Of a stretch of DNA of 64,000 bases, positions 22,450 through 34,100 are shown piece after piece. The stretch's first letter is position 1, and each line of letters begins with the position of its first letter. The stretch is from Eurosta solidaginis (Eukaryota > Arthropoda > Insecta > Diptera > Tephritidae), in the NCBI RefSeq assembly GCF_040869045.1, contig NC_090322.1, positions 77,399,675-77,463,674 of the forward strand. Reading direction: 5' to 3'. The position numbers were made by a program, and so were the translations under genes. Below the pieces are notes generated by a model, which had not been told where the DNA came from, did no database searches, and saw nothing but the letters and a program-made list of their open reading frames with translations.

Positions 22450-23522
22450 TCAATTGATAGAAATGTATGGTGTGCTATAGTAAAATTAAAGCAAGTGGAC
22501 ATTAAGTGGCAAATAGGTGTGTTGTACCATTCCCCAAGCTCTAGTGACGGTAAATTTTTAAATCACTTAGAGAGTATTTTATCAGAAGTATTAGAATCAG
22601 GTACGAATTCCCTTCTAGTTGCAGATTTCAGTATAAACTTAAATATTAACTCTTCGAGTAGCTACAAACTGAATAAAATTTGTACACGTAGCGCAATGAA
22701 ACAAAAAATAAATTTCAATACAAGAGTCGCGGAAACTTTTCAAACAAAAATAGATTTATTTTGTGCAAACATTGATATACTGTCTTGTGTAATTCTTGAA
22801 GACCACAGAATATCCGATCACGAAACTATTTCATTTGCTATAAAAGTAAGTAATTCAAACCCGTTACGAAGACCCATTTCATTAACATCCTGGGAGAATT
22901 ATTCTGCCGATAACTTGACCACTCTACTGAGGAATTGCGATCTCAGTTTAATAAGAAGCATGAATGTCAACGACTGGTCAACTATATAAATACTTGTATA
23001 CTAGATTGTATAGGAGTACTAACGTTTGAAAAAAACAGTACGGTAAAGTTAAGAAATAAATGGTATGACCAAGAATTGACAGAATTGAATAAACTAAAAT
23101 ACCGGTTGCACTCACAAGCTAGAGCATCGGCTGACTATACCGAATATAACATGGTCGCGAAGTACTACAAAAAACTAATCAAATTTAAAAAGATTAAATA
23201 CATGGAGAATAATATTGATATCAATAGTTCAGATAGCAAGCTAATGTGGAAGCATCTTATGCATGCTGTAAACTTAACGGGGCCACAAGAAAAGATCTTG
23301 TCGGTGATCGTAAAAGGTGTGATATATGATATACCTCGCGATATTGCTGAAGCATTGAACTCCTTCTTTATAGATAGCACTGTTGATATAAACAGGGAAA
23401 TTGAAGTTGTTCAACGTCAGAACGACTTCCAATTTACAGCTAGGTCATGTTTAAAATTCGAAGAAATTACGGTTGAGGATGTTACACGTATAGCAAAAAG
23501 GTTCAAAAAGAACACAAATTAA
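22450..23522 (+). pseudogene. LINE-A ORF2: endonuclease C-terminal half and linker
   Basis: 22495-22989 encodes APE endonuclease parts: GVLYHSPSSSD, then LLVADFSINLN (normally GDFNIN), then DHRISDHETISF with the catalytic SDH. The frame slips near 22960 and continues at 22935-23522 with the linker (LRNKWYDQELTELNKLKYRL) that joins endonuclease to RT. The GD to AD change hits a conserved catalytic-site Asp neighbour. Confidence 0.75.
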
Positions 23523-23538
23523 AGATTCGGTATCGTAC

Positions 23539-24969
23539 ATGGGTTTCTTCTATGCAACCGCTATAAAGAAATCCATGACTACTGTAATAGTGCCAGACAT
23601 GTGGAAAATTTCGACAATAGTAACAATTAGGAAAGTAAAAGGTTCAATAGTGGCAGAAGAACTAAAGCCGATAAATACATTGCCGAACATAGAAAAAATT
23701 CTAGAAATTGTAATAAAAAATCAACTATTTAATTACTTAGAAAATAATAAAATCCTTATAAAGGGACAATCCGGTTTCCGAGAAAGGCACTCTTGCGAGA
23801 CGGCCTTAAATTACGTCATATCTAGCTGGAAGGAAGAGCTGAGCCTGAAAAAACATATAGTAGCGGTTTTCATTGAACTGAAAAGAGCATTCGAAACGAT
23901 TGATAGGAATAATAATGCTCGATAAACTTCAAAAAATTGGTATTAGGGAAAATGAATTGCTGTGGTTTAGAAGCTTCTTATCAGACCGGAAACAAAGAAC
24001 AACCATCGAGTCAGTAGTCTCATACGAGGCACAAGTGGACATAGGTTTACACAAGGGTCAGTATTAGCACCAATCCTGTTCAACATTTACATAAACGATA
24101 TATCATCAGCACTGAAATATAGTAAAATCAGGTTGTTTGCAGATGATGCGCTACTTGAAGTAAATGAAATGGACATTTCAATAGCAAGGAGCAAAATGCA
24201 AGAAGATTTGGACTCATTGTATAGATGGCTTTGCATTAATAAACTCAAGCTTAACGTTAACAAAACTAAGTTCATGGTTTTATCTAGGACGACCAATAGA
24301 GAATCACTTAATTTAGATATAAAAATAATGAATACAAGCATTGAGGATGTCAAAATATTTAAGTACTTAGGGATCCTGATTGACAATATACTGAGGTTTA
24401 CGGATCATATTGATTATATTGTTGCCAAAATGGGCCAAAAAATTGGATTTTGGAAGAGATCGTGTAAACTTATTAGTAAGAAATAAAAGTTGAAAGTATA
24501 TAGATCCATCATAGAACCGCACTTCTTATATTGCCCTAAAATATTCTTTATTGCCAATGAAACACAAGTAGACAGGTTACAAATTATGCAAAACAAAGCT
24601 ATGAGATTTATAATGAAAGTGAGGTACGACACTTCCATAAAGAGTATGCTTGATGCACTAAACTGGTTGAGTGTGAAACAGTTGATATTTTACCATAGTA
24701 TGAAATTTGTATTTTATATCAAGCATGGTAAATTACCAGCCTACCTAAGTGAAAAACTTGTTTATGTGAATGAAACCCATTCTTACATAATCAGGGAAAA
24801 TAATAATTTTAGATTACCTCTTCTCAAAACAGAAATGGGCAAGCAAAATATATTTTACAAAGGCCTGAAATGTTTTAATGAACTACCTAATCATGTTAAA
24901 AATTGTGAAAACTTAAACACCTTCAAAAAAAGTTTATTAGAATATTGCAAAACCCTTCCCATAAGATAA
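23539..24969 (+). pseudogene. LINE-A ORF2: reverse transcriptase
   Basis: RT blocks in order: NTLPNIEKILE, GQSGFRERHSCETALN, FIELKRAFETID, NIYINDISSALKYS, LFADDALLEV (catalytic ADD), LNVNKTKFMVLSR, FKYLGILIDN. The C-terminal part (YRSIIEPHFLYCP) ends at 24969. One base is lost in the GLPQGSV motif near 24053, shifting the frame, and a TAA interrupts at 24484. The clade is Jockey/CR1-like by wording; I cannot narrow it further. Confidence 0.8.
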
Positions 24970-25575
24970 AATATTTTGTATCTGTATTTCATGTTACTAA
25001 TCCTTGAGCATACATGGCAATCCAAATAGACACAGAGGAACCTTATGCATCAGGTCAAAAACATATATCGCTCGCAATCAAATTGGGAAAGAATTCCGGA
25101 AAATATCGTCCCAGACAAACAGTTGGAGTGTTCATGTGAATCACGTATATTCCTACAACAATGATTTATTATAGTTGGTTGTGTGTACATAAAAGCTGGT
25201 ACAGGGAGGATTGGAAACGCGTCCTTTCCAACCGTCCGATAAGAGTGGCTCGTTCTGCTGAGCTGCTAGCTTTTGGGTTGACCGGAATCAAATGCATTCC
25301 GACAGCATAAATAATAAAACTGTGTATTCATACGTCTTGGAGTAGGGCAGGATTGAGAACACGTCCTTCCAACCTCCCAATGAGATGACTCCAAGACTCG
25401 CCCGTTGGGACCACCAGTTCTTGTGCTGATCGGAATCTCATGCATTCCGACACCCCAAACGCTAGAAATCCTATTATTATTAATATATATTTATAATTTG
25501 TAATAATCTAAGGTTTAGGCTCAAAACGCCGTAATAATAAATAAATAATAATAATAATAAAGAGTTATAAGGTAA

Positions 25576-25979
25576 TATCAGCTCGTTCACGAATGCAATA
25601 AAAACTTTTTAAAATTTTTGGTAAATAAAGACTAGAAAAGTTAAAGATATGTATGCATCAGATGAAAGGAATTTTTATAAGTTATTTTTCGATTTTTTAA
25701 TTTTTGCAATACATCCACTAGTTTCGGAGAATATTTTGATTTTAAAAATTCATAATTTCGCTTTTGACATGGAATTACCCCCAAACCTTTCATTTGCACC
25801 AAAAAAGAAATATACCGTTGAAATCAGGATAAAAATCTCTATAAATTCCGATTTTTTATTTTTTTTTTTTACAAATGTGTGTATTCTGCACTTGTTCCAA
25901 TTAAATACATTAATTTCAAATTATTCAGAGAATTACAAAAACAAAATACATTGATAGTGTAAGTTTGTTTGTATTTATG
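25576..25979. other. A/T-rich interval, nothing recognised
   Basis: A 101-codon plus frame (25649-25954) has low-complexity Phe/Ile/Lys content and no motif. I see no gene or repeat end here. Confidence 0.4.
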
Positions 25980-26400
25980 TCGACGTGCCACCACCTTATA
26001 ATGTTCTACTAAGATAAAAAGATATTGTTGCGGAGCTGGCAACTTTATTCACAACCTTCATATGTTTTCGTTTGTTTAATTGCAATAACGAAAAAAGCTA
26101 CAATAGTACCGACGGGTTTTCCGCGAATAACTTTTAAACGAGATAAAAAATATAATTTCTGCTTTCGGATTCTGAATCTTGACGAAAATACGCGTCTTTT
26201 GATATCGCTATCGACATGTCCGGAATTTTAAGTTGAAATTTTACTAAGTTTGGAAATTAAAAACTTATATTTCATAAACTAAGAGCTTCCTAGAGTTGCG
26301 GATGATAATTTTGTGATTTTTAGGACCCCCGCCACACCTCGAAAAAAAAGTTGGAAAATCGTGGCACCTTATTCAAAATATTCCTCTATACATTTTTTGC
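25980..26400 (-). repeat. dispersed repeat M3, copy 3 (inverted)
   Basis: Reverse complement of 21841-22262: GACGTGCCACCACCTTATAATG, CGTTTGTTTAATTGC and CGACGGGTTTTCCGCG match in order, ending at AAAATCGTGGCACCTTAT. 26401-26776 beyond it holds nothing I recognise. Confidence 0.65.
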
Positions 26401-26776
26401 TGGGGTGTTACCGACGTTAAATACGTTTGACCATGGTACAATTACGTGTGACCAGGTAGAAGCATAAGTGAAACGGCAACCCTCCTGTGTATTTTGTTGT
26501 TGCCGATGGAACATAAACTGTCAATCGGTCTTTAAATTTTTTCTGTCCGAAAGTGATGGAAGAAGAAAAATTTCACATATAATTTTCGTCAACAAAGCCA
26601 AAACAAAAAAAGAAAAAAGTTGGTTTGCTGATGAAGCTGGAGGAAAAACGCATTTTTAACAGAAAAGGAAGGTAATTAGCTGATTTTTAAATGATATTTA
26701 TTTAATTTACTGTTATTATTTATTTACATATAGCAGCTGAATCAGTTCTTCAGCGTTTGCAGCACATCAACTCTTG

Positions 26777-27217
26777 GTAATTCTATACGACAGCATCACA
26801 CTGATAATACGCGTCCAAAAATATCGAGAGAGGTGTTAAAAGACACGTATTGACCTCGGCAACAATAATCCGAAGGCGGAGGTTAAATATTTTGTGTCTG
26901 TCAAGAGATATTTGCAAAAGAAATTAAAAATTTTCAATTGAAATTTTTCATGTGGTTATTGCAAATTCGATGATTTTGTTTTACCCACAAAAGAAATTGT
27001 GAACATAAGTGTTTTGCGGGGATATAGTTTTGGTCTCCAAATCGGTGTTGGACCCACCCAGGGTAATTTTTTACAAGCGCGGCCGAAGGCCGCCAATGCA
27101 GAAAGGTGTTATGCGCAAAAATAATATGGATCCCACCTCGGTTTCGAAGCACTCCGGGGTAATTTTTCGGTTTTTTGAACGAACTAAAATTTTTCTTTTC
27201 CGCCTTCGACTATTGTT
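26777..27217 (+). repeat. M1 MITE copy, right end lost
   Basis: Opens GGTAATTCTATACGAC, then the family words CCAAAAATATCGAGAGAGG and CCGAAGGCGGA, and the internal hairpin GCGGCCGAAGGCCGC (27079-27093). It stops at CGCCTTCGACTATTG, immediately followed by Nfs1-like codons, so the right TIR is missing. Confidence 0.65.
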
Positions 27218-27729
27218 ATTGGATTTGGTGCTGCATGTGATGTTGCACTCAAAGAAATGGAATGTGATAAGAAACATAGATTTTCTTTCAAAGCGCGTAT
27301 ATGATCACATCACTTCAATATTATCACATGGTACATGTAATGGTGATCCAGAGCAAACGTATAGTGGTTTATTAAATTTATCATTACTGATGGCCTTAAA
27401 GGATGTGGCGTTGTCTAGTGACTCAGCATGTACTTCAGCATCATTGGAGCCTTTGTTCGTACTATGTGCGATTGGAACTGATGAGGATTTGGCACATAGT
27501 TCAATAAGGTATACGAGCTTACCGTACTGAATTGTGTAGTTAATTTGAAAGTAATTTATTTTTAAATTTTTATAGGTTTGGTATTGGTCGTTTTACCACC
27601 AATGAAGTGGTTGATTATATTGCCGATAAATGCATCAAACATGTCGAACGTTTACGTGAAATGTCTCCATTTTGGGAGATGGTGCAAGAACCAATTCATT
27701 TGAAAAATATCCAATGGTCGCAACATTAA
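27218..27729 (+). pseudogene. Nfs1: Nfs1 cysteine desulfurase, 3' fragment with intron
   Basis: Codons match the C-terminal third of the mitochondrial cysteine desulfurase that supplies sulfur for Fe-S clusters: [19 protein letters not shown], then [29 protein letters not shown] (the catalytic-loop Cys is kept), [21 protein letters not shown] 66-bp GT...AG intron (about 27509-27576) follows, then [26 protein letters not shown] and the terminal IQWSQH with a stop at 27729. A frameshift near 27285, a missing stretch between LNLS and LLMA, and several changes at normally invariant sites (SSG to SSD, LRA to LCA) argue for a pseudogene. The retained intron rules out retroposition. A divergent functional paralogue is unlikely because of the frameshift. 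Confidence 0.8.
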
Positions 27730-28061
27730 TTTTGTTTATTATATATAAAAAAGGGACCATTTTGTATTGTATGCATCTTTTAATGTATGTATTTATATTT
27801 CAAAGCAGTTAAATGTAAAGTGAGATACAACTTTTTAGAATGGATATAGTTCTTACTTTATCTGCCTAAGGTCGTTCTTTTGTAGTATTAAAATGATATT
27901 GGGAAATGCTATCGCTATTGCTGAAGGTTTTTTTAGTGGACCCTATTTTCACTACATGTATGTATGAGTGCTAACGTCACTGCCTTCAAGAGATTTTGAA
28001 AGTTTAGGATGAGATTGTATATAAAATCCTGAGTTAATAGTATGTTCATGAATAAGTATTG
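27730..28061. other. downstream of the Nfs1 fragment, no gene seen
   Basis: Possibly old Nfs1 3' UTR and intergenic DNA. No motif recognised. Confidence 0.4.
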
Positions 28062-28287
28062 TATTGTATTGTATTTATTAGGCAATTCATCCCAGCACAA
28101 CAATTTGGCAAAAATTATTTTACAGTGCTAGTCGGTAAAAGGCATAAAATAGGAACAATTTAAACTTGAAACTTAAAGCTAATGACTATGGCTAAGAAAA
28201 GGTTACAATAAATAATATATTTAATAAATAGTAAATAAATAAAATAAACGAATGATAGAGTACATTTGCTTAGAAGAAATCAGTATT

Positions 28288-31030
28288 TTAATTGTCTAGG
28301 TTATTATAGAAACTTGTTAATTCTTTATTGAAGAGCAGAGCATTGCTTATAAGCCTAAGTCTAGAAGGGAGCGAGTTCCAAAGACGTATGGAAGTAATGA
28401 AGAACTGGGGATCAGATATTAGCATACGATGTCTGAAGTGGGTAAGGAGAACAGATCTAGGCGACTGGAGAAAATTTAGCCTCCGATACAAATAGTCCGG
28501 TTCCTTCATATATATTAATTTATGTAGCGTATTGAGTGTTTTAAGTTTAATAAGGTTATCGAAAGAAATGTTTAGCAACCTGTAAGCATGATGAGAGACG
28601 TGGTCAAGTCTTTTCAACCCATAGACGTATCTAGCAATGTTGTTATAAACAACATTAAGTTTCCTATTACATACATAGTCACAATTAGAGTAAACCTCAC
28701 AACCATAAAGCAGCGTAGGTATTAAGTACGCTTTTGCTATTAGTAAACGAAGATGTAACGGAGTAAAATATTGTGTAAGCCTGAGTGTACGAAGCATCCC
28801 ATACACTTTTCCCACTGTGCGGAAGATGTGATCTTTCCATGTCAAGGTTTTGTTAAAAACTACACCTAGATTTTTTGCCGTGTCAACGTATTCTATAATA
28901 GTGTTGTCTAAAATTAAATTTTCCATTCCACTTTTATCTAGTGACCTTCTGTGAATGACTATACATTTCGACTTCTTAGGGTTAAGACATAAGCCGTTCA
29001 TAGAAGCCCACGTACCAATTTGACATAAATCGTAATTTAAGTTATTAATACATGAACTGGTACGATCACTAGGACAGCACATATACAATTGTACGTCGTC
29101 AGCATAAATGTGAATATTACAATACTTGAGAACACCAGGCAAATCGTTTATATACAAAACAAATAACAGGGGATCAAGGATTGAGCCTTGTGGGACTCCT
29201 CTTAAAACACTGACGAAGTCAGACTTTCTGCTACCAACACTTACTGCCTGAGTTCGGTCGGCCAAATACGATCTGATTAGGGCTGTTGTACAGTTGGAGA
29301 AATTAAATAGGTTGTCCAGCTTCTTGCAGAGAACGGTGTGGTCGACCGAGTCAAACCCTTTTCCTGACTCCTCGGAAAGCAGTAAAATTTTTGTCAACTT
29401 GTTCTCGAATATCCTCAATCACCGATAGGAGCGCCGTTTTACAGCTACGATTTGACCTGAATCCAGAAGAATCTGCGAGAGGGTTATTATCCTGTACATA
29501 AGTATTTATCTGGCAGTGCAAAATTCGTTCGACGACCTTGTTTTGCTTGGGGATTGGGATTACCTTAGCAACTTTCCAACATTTGGGAAATACGCAGGAC
29601 GTCAGCACAGAGTTAACCAAGTAGGTTAAGTGAGGAAGGATTTTAGGAAGAATTATTTTTAAAAATTTCGGACATATACCATCGAACCCCATAGCATTAG
29701 ACTTTACTGAAAGAATGGCTTGAACGACATCACAATCATCGACACTAACAAACTCAAGAGGACCAAAATCAACATTAGCGCGAATACAATAATTGTCAGC
29801 ACATATATTGTCAGTTGAGATTGGCAGATTTACAAAATTTATATTTATCTCGTTAATGTCTACATCAGGGAGGACAGAAATATCGCATTTGGATTTTCCG
29901 ATACCAATATGTTTAATCGACTTCCAGATTTCCTTCGAACTCAAAGCAGCACTAAACTTGTTATTATAAAATTTCTGCTTTGCTGACCTAATGGCTTTAT
30001 TTGCAGCGATCCTAGCTGCTTTGAAGCAGTTGTGAGCCTCCAGGGTTTTGTATGTTTTCCATCGTGAGTAAGCAAGGTTACGCTGGTGAATTAAGTGTTT
30101 TAGATTGGCACTAAACCAAGGGGTATTATTGTGTGTAGCAGCCTTGGGTTTCACTGGCACATGGTTGTCGAAAAGCCTAATAATATGGTTCTGTAGGAAT
30201 GATGCCTGATCATCGACCGATGTCAGCGTACGAATCAAGCTCCATTCGACCGACTCCACCGCTGCATTAAGAGAACTGTAATCTATGCTTCTAAAATCAC
30301 GATACGTAAAGGAAAATTGGATGTGTGACGTTTGAAAGTTGTAACTAAGAAATATCAGCTCGTGTTTTGAAAAGCAAGATGCCGACAATTGATCGTAGTG
30401 GAGTAATTTCAGGGGATCATTCACAAAAAATAAATCCAGCAAAGAAGAATTTGATTCAGTAAAGTGTGTAGGTGAAGTTAAATTGGTGGGAAAAAGTCCA
30501 AGAGACTCCATACTTAGCTTTAGAGTTGAGTCGACAAGAAGGTTGGATTTGAAATCCCCAGCGATGATTATATTATCATAGCTTATAAGTAGAGGCTCGT
30601 GAAATTCAATAAAGCCAGAGAAGTCAACTCTACGATTAGGTCTGTGTGCACAGCCGATAAGAAGCCTTTCATTATTTACAGAGAAGACGTCTACGAACAC
30701 ATATTCGACAGAATCACTTTGACTAGCACTGCAGCAAAGTTTACAGGATAAACTACTTTTGACATATATAGCAACACCACCACCATGACCACGTCTATCA
30801 GCCCTGAAAAGTTAATATCCATTTAGTTGCACCAAATCATTTTTGTGACATGAAGAAAACCAGGTTTCGGAAATACATATAACATCTATATCAGAACCCT
30901 CAGATATGAATCTCAATACATCCAGCTTTTTATATAGGCTTTGCGCATTGAGATGGATGACTTTGAGCCCTTTAGTACGTTTGCTGAATACGCGCAACAG
31001 TGTATGTAAGCAGTCTTTGGAACTAGACAA
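28288..31030 (-). pseudogene. LINE-D ORF2: APE endonuclease and reverse transcriptase
   Basis: Endonuclease: KVIHLNAQSLYKKLDVLRF, VICISETW, a stop after QLNGY (30812), then RRGHGGGVAIYV and IIIAGDFKSN. RT: FPKCWKVAKVIPIPK, SSGFRSNRSCKTALL, GFDSVDHTVL after a frameshift near 29400, VLRGVPQGSILDPLLF, then IYADDVQLYM (catalytic ADD). The C-terminal LWNSLPSRLRLI precedes the stop at 28288. The two overlapping frames (28288-29418 and 29351-30700) are one ORF split by an indel. Confidence 0.82.
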
Positions 31031-31195
31031 CCTATTAGTCTAGGACCATCACTATCTATGGGATTTAAAGAATACTCTGCGATGCGTAACAATAAAGACA
31101 ACATAAATGATTGTTTACAAGTACTATAGGGAGAGATAAAGACGGAAACGAAGAGACTCAAGAACTTAAGTAATATACCATACATAGAAATTAAT

Positions 31196-31837
31196 TTATT
31201 GATCATTATTCGTTGGCGCATCTTCAACTCGAAAGGAACTCGCGCTTTCTTCGCCGGTATTCTCAAGACGCTCTAGAAAATCCAAGCTATGTATTGCTTC
31301 AGGATTGGCGTTGGCTGTTCGTCTGATATGTACCAGACCCTTCTTAGAAAAAAACGCTACTACCTTGCTTTTCTTCTTTAGACGGATCGCTGCCTTGAAG
31401 ATCGCATAGTTTTGCCTGGACAGCGAAGCATTTACATAAATCGGAGCATTTAAATTTATGCCCATATGAACTAATTGCAGACCCTTGATGTTTGGATTGT
31501 TTTGGCGCCTAAAGGTGCCTATACTTTTTAGCAATTTGTTTCTGTCTGTCGGCGACTGAAATTTGATTATTACGGCCGGATCTGTCACGCTGTTGTCTAG
31601 TTTCCGTAGCCGAAAAATGCTCATTATAGGAATTGGTTGCAATATAAGAGTGGAACAGAGGTGATGAAAGACACTTGTTAAGTTTTCTCCTTCCTTAAAG
31701 GTAATTCCGTGTACACGGACTTCACTTGCGGCAATATGGCTCTCTTGCTTTGACGCATTAAGACACAATAAACAATGAATTTGAAAATTTAAAGAGGAGC
31801 ACAAATTACTGCACCTTTCAAACACCAGGGTTGCCAA
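31196..31837 (-). pseudogene. LINE-D ORF1
   Basis: A 213-codon frame upstream of the endonuclease on the same strand. It contains EVRVHGITFKEGENL and QNYAIFKAAIRLKKK, matching the pattern of LINE ORF1 proteins that pair a short coiled coil with an RRM-like or basic C-terminal domain and bind the element RNA. No zinc knuckle is visible. The first Met lies 13 bases inside the apparent 5' end, so some N-terminus may be lost. Confidence 0.6.
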
Positions 31838-31850
31838 CTTGTAGGTACTG

Positions 31851-32391
31851 ATTTATTTTAAAATTTCATGTATTTTATAAAGTAAAAATTAATTAATTTA
31901 GTAACCTAATAAATATCGAAGATACGTATATACATAATAACGTTTAACGTTGGAAACTCGTCGTGTCGGCATTTGAGGTGCAGATTTCTTTAAAGGATAT
32001 GTACTCCATGTCTTGAGATGTAATCTTTTTTTAATTAAAAAAGCACGGGTGTGTTGAAAATTTGAAATTGAGTCGCTATACCACAGAACAAAACTGCATT
32101 TTCGGGTTCAGCGCAATTGCACTGTTGTTTTGATCCAATTTTGCTTTTGCCCCCTCACTTCGGAACTGATTTTGCTTTCGGTTTAACTTTTGGATACTAG
32201 TTCGTTGTAGTACTGACTTCAATTATGGTTCCGGGTTTTCCTTCTGGCTCTAGCGAGGAGGCTTTTGTAACAAATTCGGTTTTATACTGTTTTCACACAG
32301 AAACTTAATTATCTCATTTCACCTGCTAATGAAATCGTAAATTTGTTGCTTTCACACTGAAGTAACTGCTCGATTAGTATGAAGGATGAGA
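31851..32391. other. unrecognised interval with TTTCACACAG words
   Basis: No gene. TTTTCACACAGAAAC at about 32287 is mirrored by TCTGTGTGAAATTAG at about 32783, so a larger MITE could span 32285-32800 and contain the 183-bp MITE; no TSD supports this. Confidence 0.35.
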
Positions 32392-32399
32392 CAGACAAT

Positions 32400-32582
32400 C
32401 ATGGCGGAACGATACAAGGTGGGAGCATGTTGACATACCTACAAACAAAAAAAATTTCATGTACTTGTAAATTCGATGGACAAATGTCAAAATCGTACTG
32501 CGCCGGTAGTTGATGTATCAAATCAAATAAAAAAGGTTATAATCAGCTGTTCGATGCGGCCACCTTGTATCGTTCCGCCATG
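32400..32582. mobile_element. 183-bp MITE with 23-bp perfect terminal inverted repeats
   Basis: Left end CATGGCGGAACGATAC... is repeated exactly, inverted, at the right end for 23 bases (32400-32422 and 32560-32582). Flanks are CAGACAAT (32392-32399) and TAGACAAT (32583-32590), an 8-bp TSD with one mismatch. No coding capacity. The 8-bp TSD suggests a hAT- or P-type transposase; not resolved. Confidence 0.8.
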
Positions 32583-32994
32583 TAGACAATGACATTTGCT
32601 TTGAAAACTAAGAAACGGAAACGGAAGCGGAACGCTGCCAACAGAGTTGCATTGTGCTTTTGACTTCATTAGGCATTCGATTAGCTACTAATTAAATAAT
32701 AATAGATTCGAATTTTGTAGGGAAGATTGAGCTCAATAAGCGTCTTAATGTAGAAAATTGCCTTTATTATTCAATAAGCCGTCTGTGTGAAATTAGTATT
32801 AGGCTGGATCTGGTATCGGTACCTGCTATGGAAAAAGTTCGGTTTGGAATATTTCCGTTTTCAGCTCCAGTATCGGTTATACTCCAGCTTTCTTTTTCTT
32901 GTCATCATATCGATGATATAAATAATCCAAAAGTAAATATATAATATGTACAACATAATTGTCTAGCAAATTTTTCTCTTCGTAAACTGTTTGT

Positions 32995-33010
32995 GGCCCT
33001 GATAAGAACC
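32995..33010 (-). promoter_or_regulatory. histone-mRNA-type 3' stem-loop, copy 1
   Basis: Minus-strand GGTTCTTATCAGGGCC folds as a 6-bp stem with a TATC loop and fits the replication-dependent histone 3' end consensus (GGYYCU-loop-AGRRCC). ACAAACAGTTTACGAAGAGA, a purine-rich downstream element, follows. No histone codons are attached. Confidence 0.45.
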
Positions 33011-33044
33011 ATTTTTCGTAGGTATAATTGTTTAGCATATGCTG

Positions 33045-33870
33045 GCAATTACTGGCATATGCTGATGACATTGATATCATCGGCCTAAACACCCGCGCTG
33101 TTAGTTCTGCTTACTCCAAACTGGAGAAAGAAGCCGTAAAGATGGGTTTGATGGTGAATGAGGACAAAACGAAGTACCTTCTGTCATTGAGCAAAGAGTC
33201 AGCGCATACGCGCCTTGGAAAGAACAACAGTAGCGTTCACAGTAGCAGCCACAATTTCGAAATAGTAAAAGACTTCGTTTATTTGGGAACCAGCATCAAC
33301 ACTAGCAACAATATCAGCACTGAATTCCAGCGAAGAATCAATCTTGCCAATAAATGCTACTTTGGACTAGGTAGGCAATGGAAAAGTAAAGTCCTCTCTC
33401 GGCGAACGAAAATCATACACTACAAGTCATTTATCGTACCCGTCCTGCTATATGGGACAGAAGCATGGACCATGACGACAGCAGCTTAAGCGGCTTTGGG
33501 AGTGTTCGACAGAAAAGCTCTTTGAAAGATTTATGGACCTCTACGCGTTGGCGATGTCGAGTACCGAAGAAGATTTAATGATGTACGAGCTATACGCAGA
33601 CATCAACATAGTCCAGCGAATTAAAACGCAGCGGCTGCGCTGGCTAGGCCATGTTATGCGAATAAAAGATGATGCTCCGGCCAAGAAAGTCGGAAGCCGC
33701 CTATGGAAGCAGAGGTAGAGGGCGGACCCCACTCCGTTGGAAGGACCAGGTGGAAAACGATTTAAACTCCCTTTGGCGTGACCAATTGGCGCCGGTTGGC
33801 GGAGCGAAGAAGCGACTGGCGCGCCTTGTTGGATGGCCATAACCGTTTGGACGGTTAAGTAAGTAAGTAA
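33045..33870 (+). mobile_element. RTE-type LINE, 3' fragment
   Basis: Plus-strand codons start at the RT active site AYADDIDIIG (33050) and continue ALSLSKE-type palm residues, FVYLGTSI, RRINLANKCYF, VLLYGTEAWTM, a stop at 33487, then LRWLGHVMRI and RTPLRWKDQVENDL to about 33830. The wording is that of RTE/BovB-type elements. A short TAAG repeat tail (GTTAAGTAAGTAAGTAA) ends it near 33870. The 5' nine-tenths, including the endonuclease, is missing. Confidence 0.75.
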
Positions 33871-33907
33871 TTCTTTAGTAAATTTTTTCTCTTTGTTTAC
33901 TAGTGGT

Positions 33908-33923
33908 GGCCCTGATAAGGACC
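33908..33923 (-). promoter_or_regulatory. histone-mRNA-type 3' stem-loop, copy 2
   Basis: Minus-strand GGTCCTTATCAGGGCC, perfect consensus shape, followed by ACCACTAGTAAACAAAGAGA. It is a second copy of 32995-33010 with similar flanks; the RTE fragment lies between the two copies. Confidence 0.5.
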
Positions 33924-34100
33924 GTTTTGTGTATATTTGTATAGCATATTTTTGCTCTTTGTAAACTAATGGTGTTCTTTGTAAACTAACCCAGACCATA
34001 AGGGCGCAGGCGTGAAAATGGAGCGACCAAATTAAGCCATTTTGGGGAAGGTGAACGCCACAAGGTTTTTCCAATTTCTTCCTCTTCCTTAATCTTGCGG

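Larger units (their letters stand above)
22411..25575 (+). mobile_element. LINE-A, 5'-truncated copy
   Basis: Begins within the endonuclease (homology to 63390 leftwards starts at GGAAAAGGAAATC) and runs through RT to a 3' UTR and a TAA-repeat tail (AAACGCCGTAATAATAAATAAATAATAATAATAA) at about 25531-25575. The same 3' UTR is found inverted at 60787-61370. The coding region is broken by shifts and stops. No TSD was identified. Confidence 0.85.
28062..31850 (-). mobile_element. LINE-D, near full-length non-LTR retrotransposon
   Basis: Minus strand: ORF1 (31837-31196), ORF2 endonuclease (from 31030) and RT (to 28288), a 200-bp 3' UTR, then the tail AATACAATACAATACAATAC at about 28062-28082. A short microsatellite tail in place of poly(A) is CR1-like. 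ORF2 is broken by a stop near 30812 and a frameshift near 29400. No TSD was found. Confidence 0.8.
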
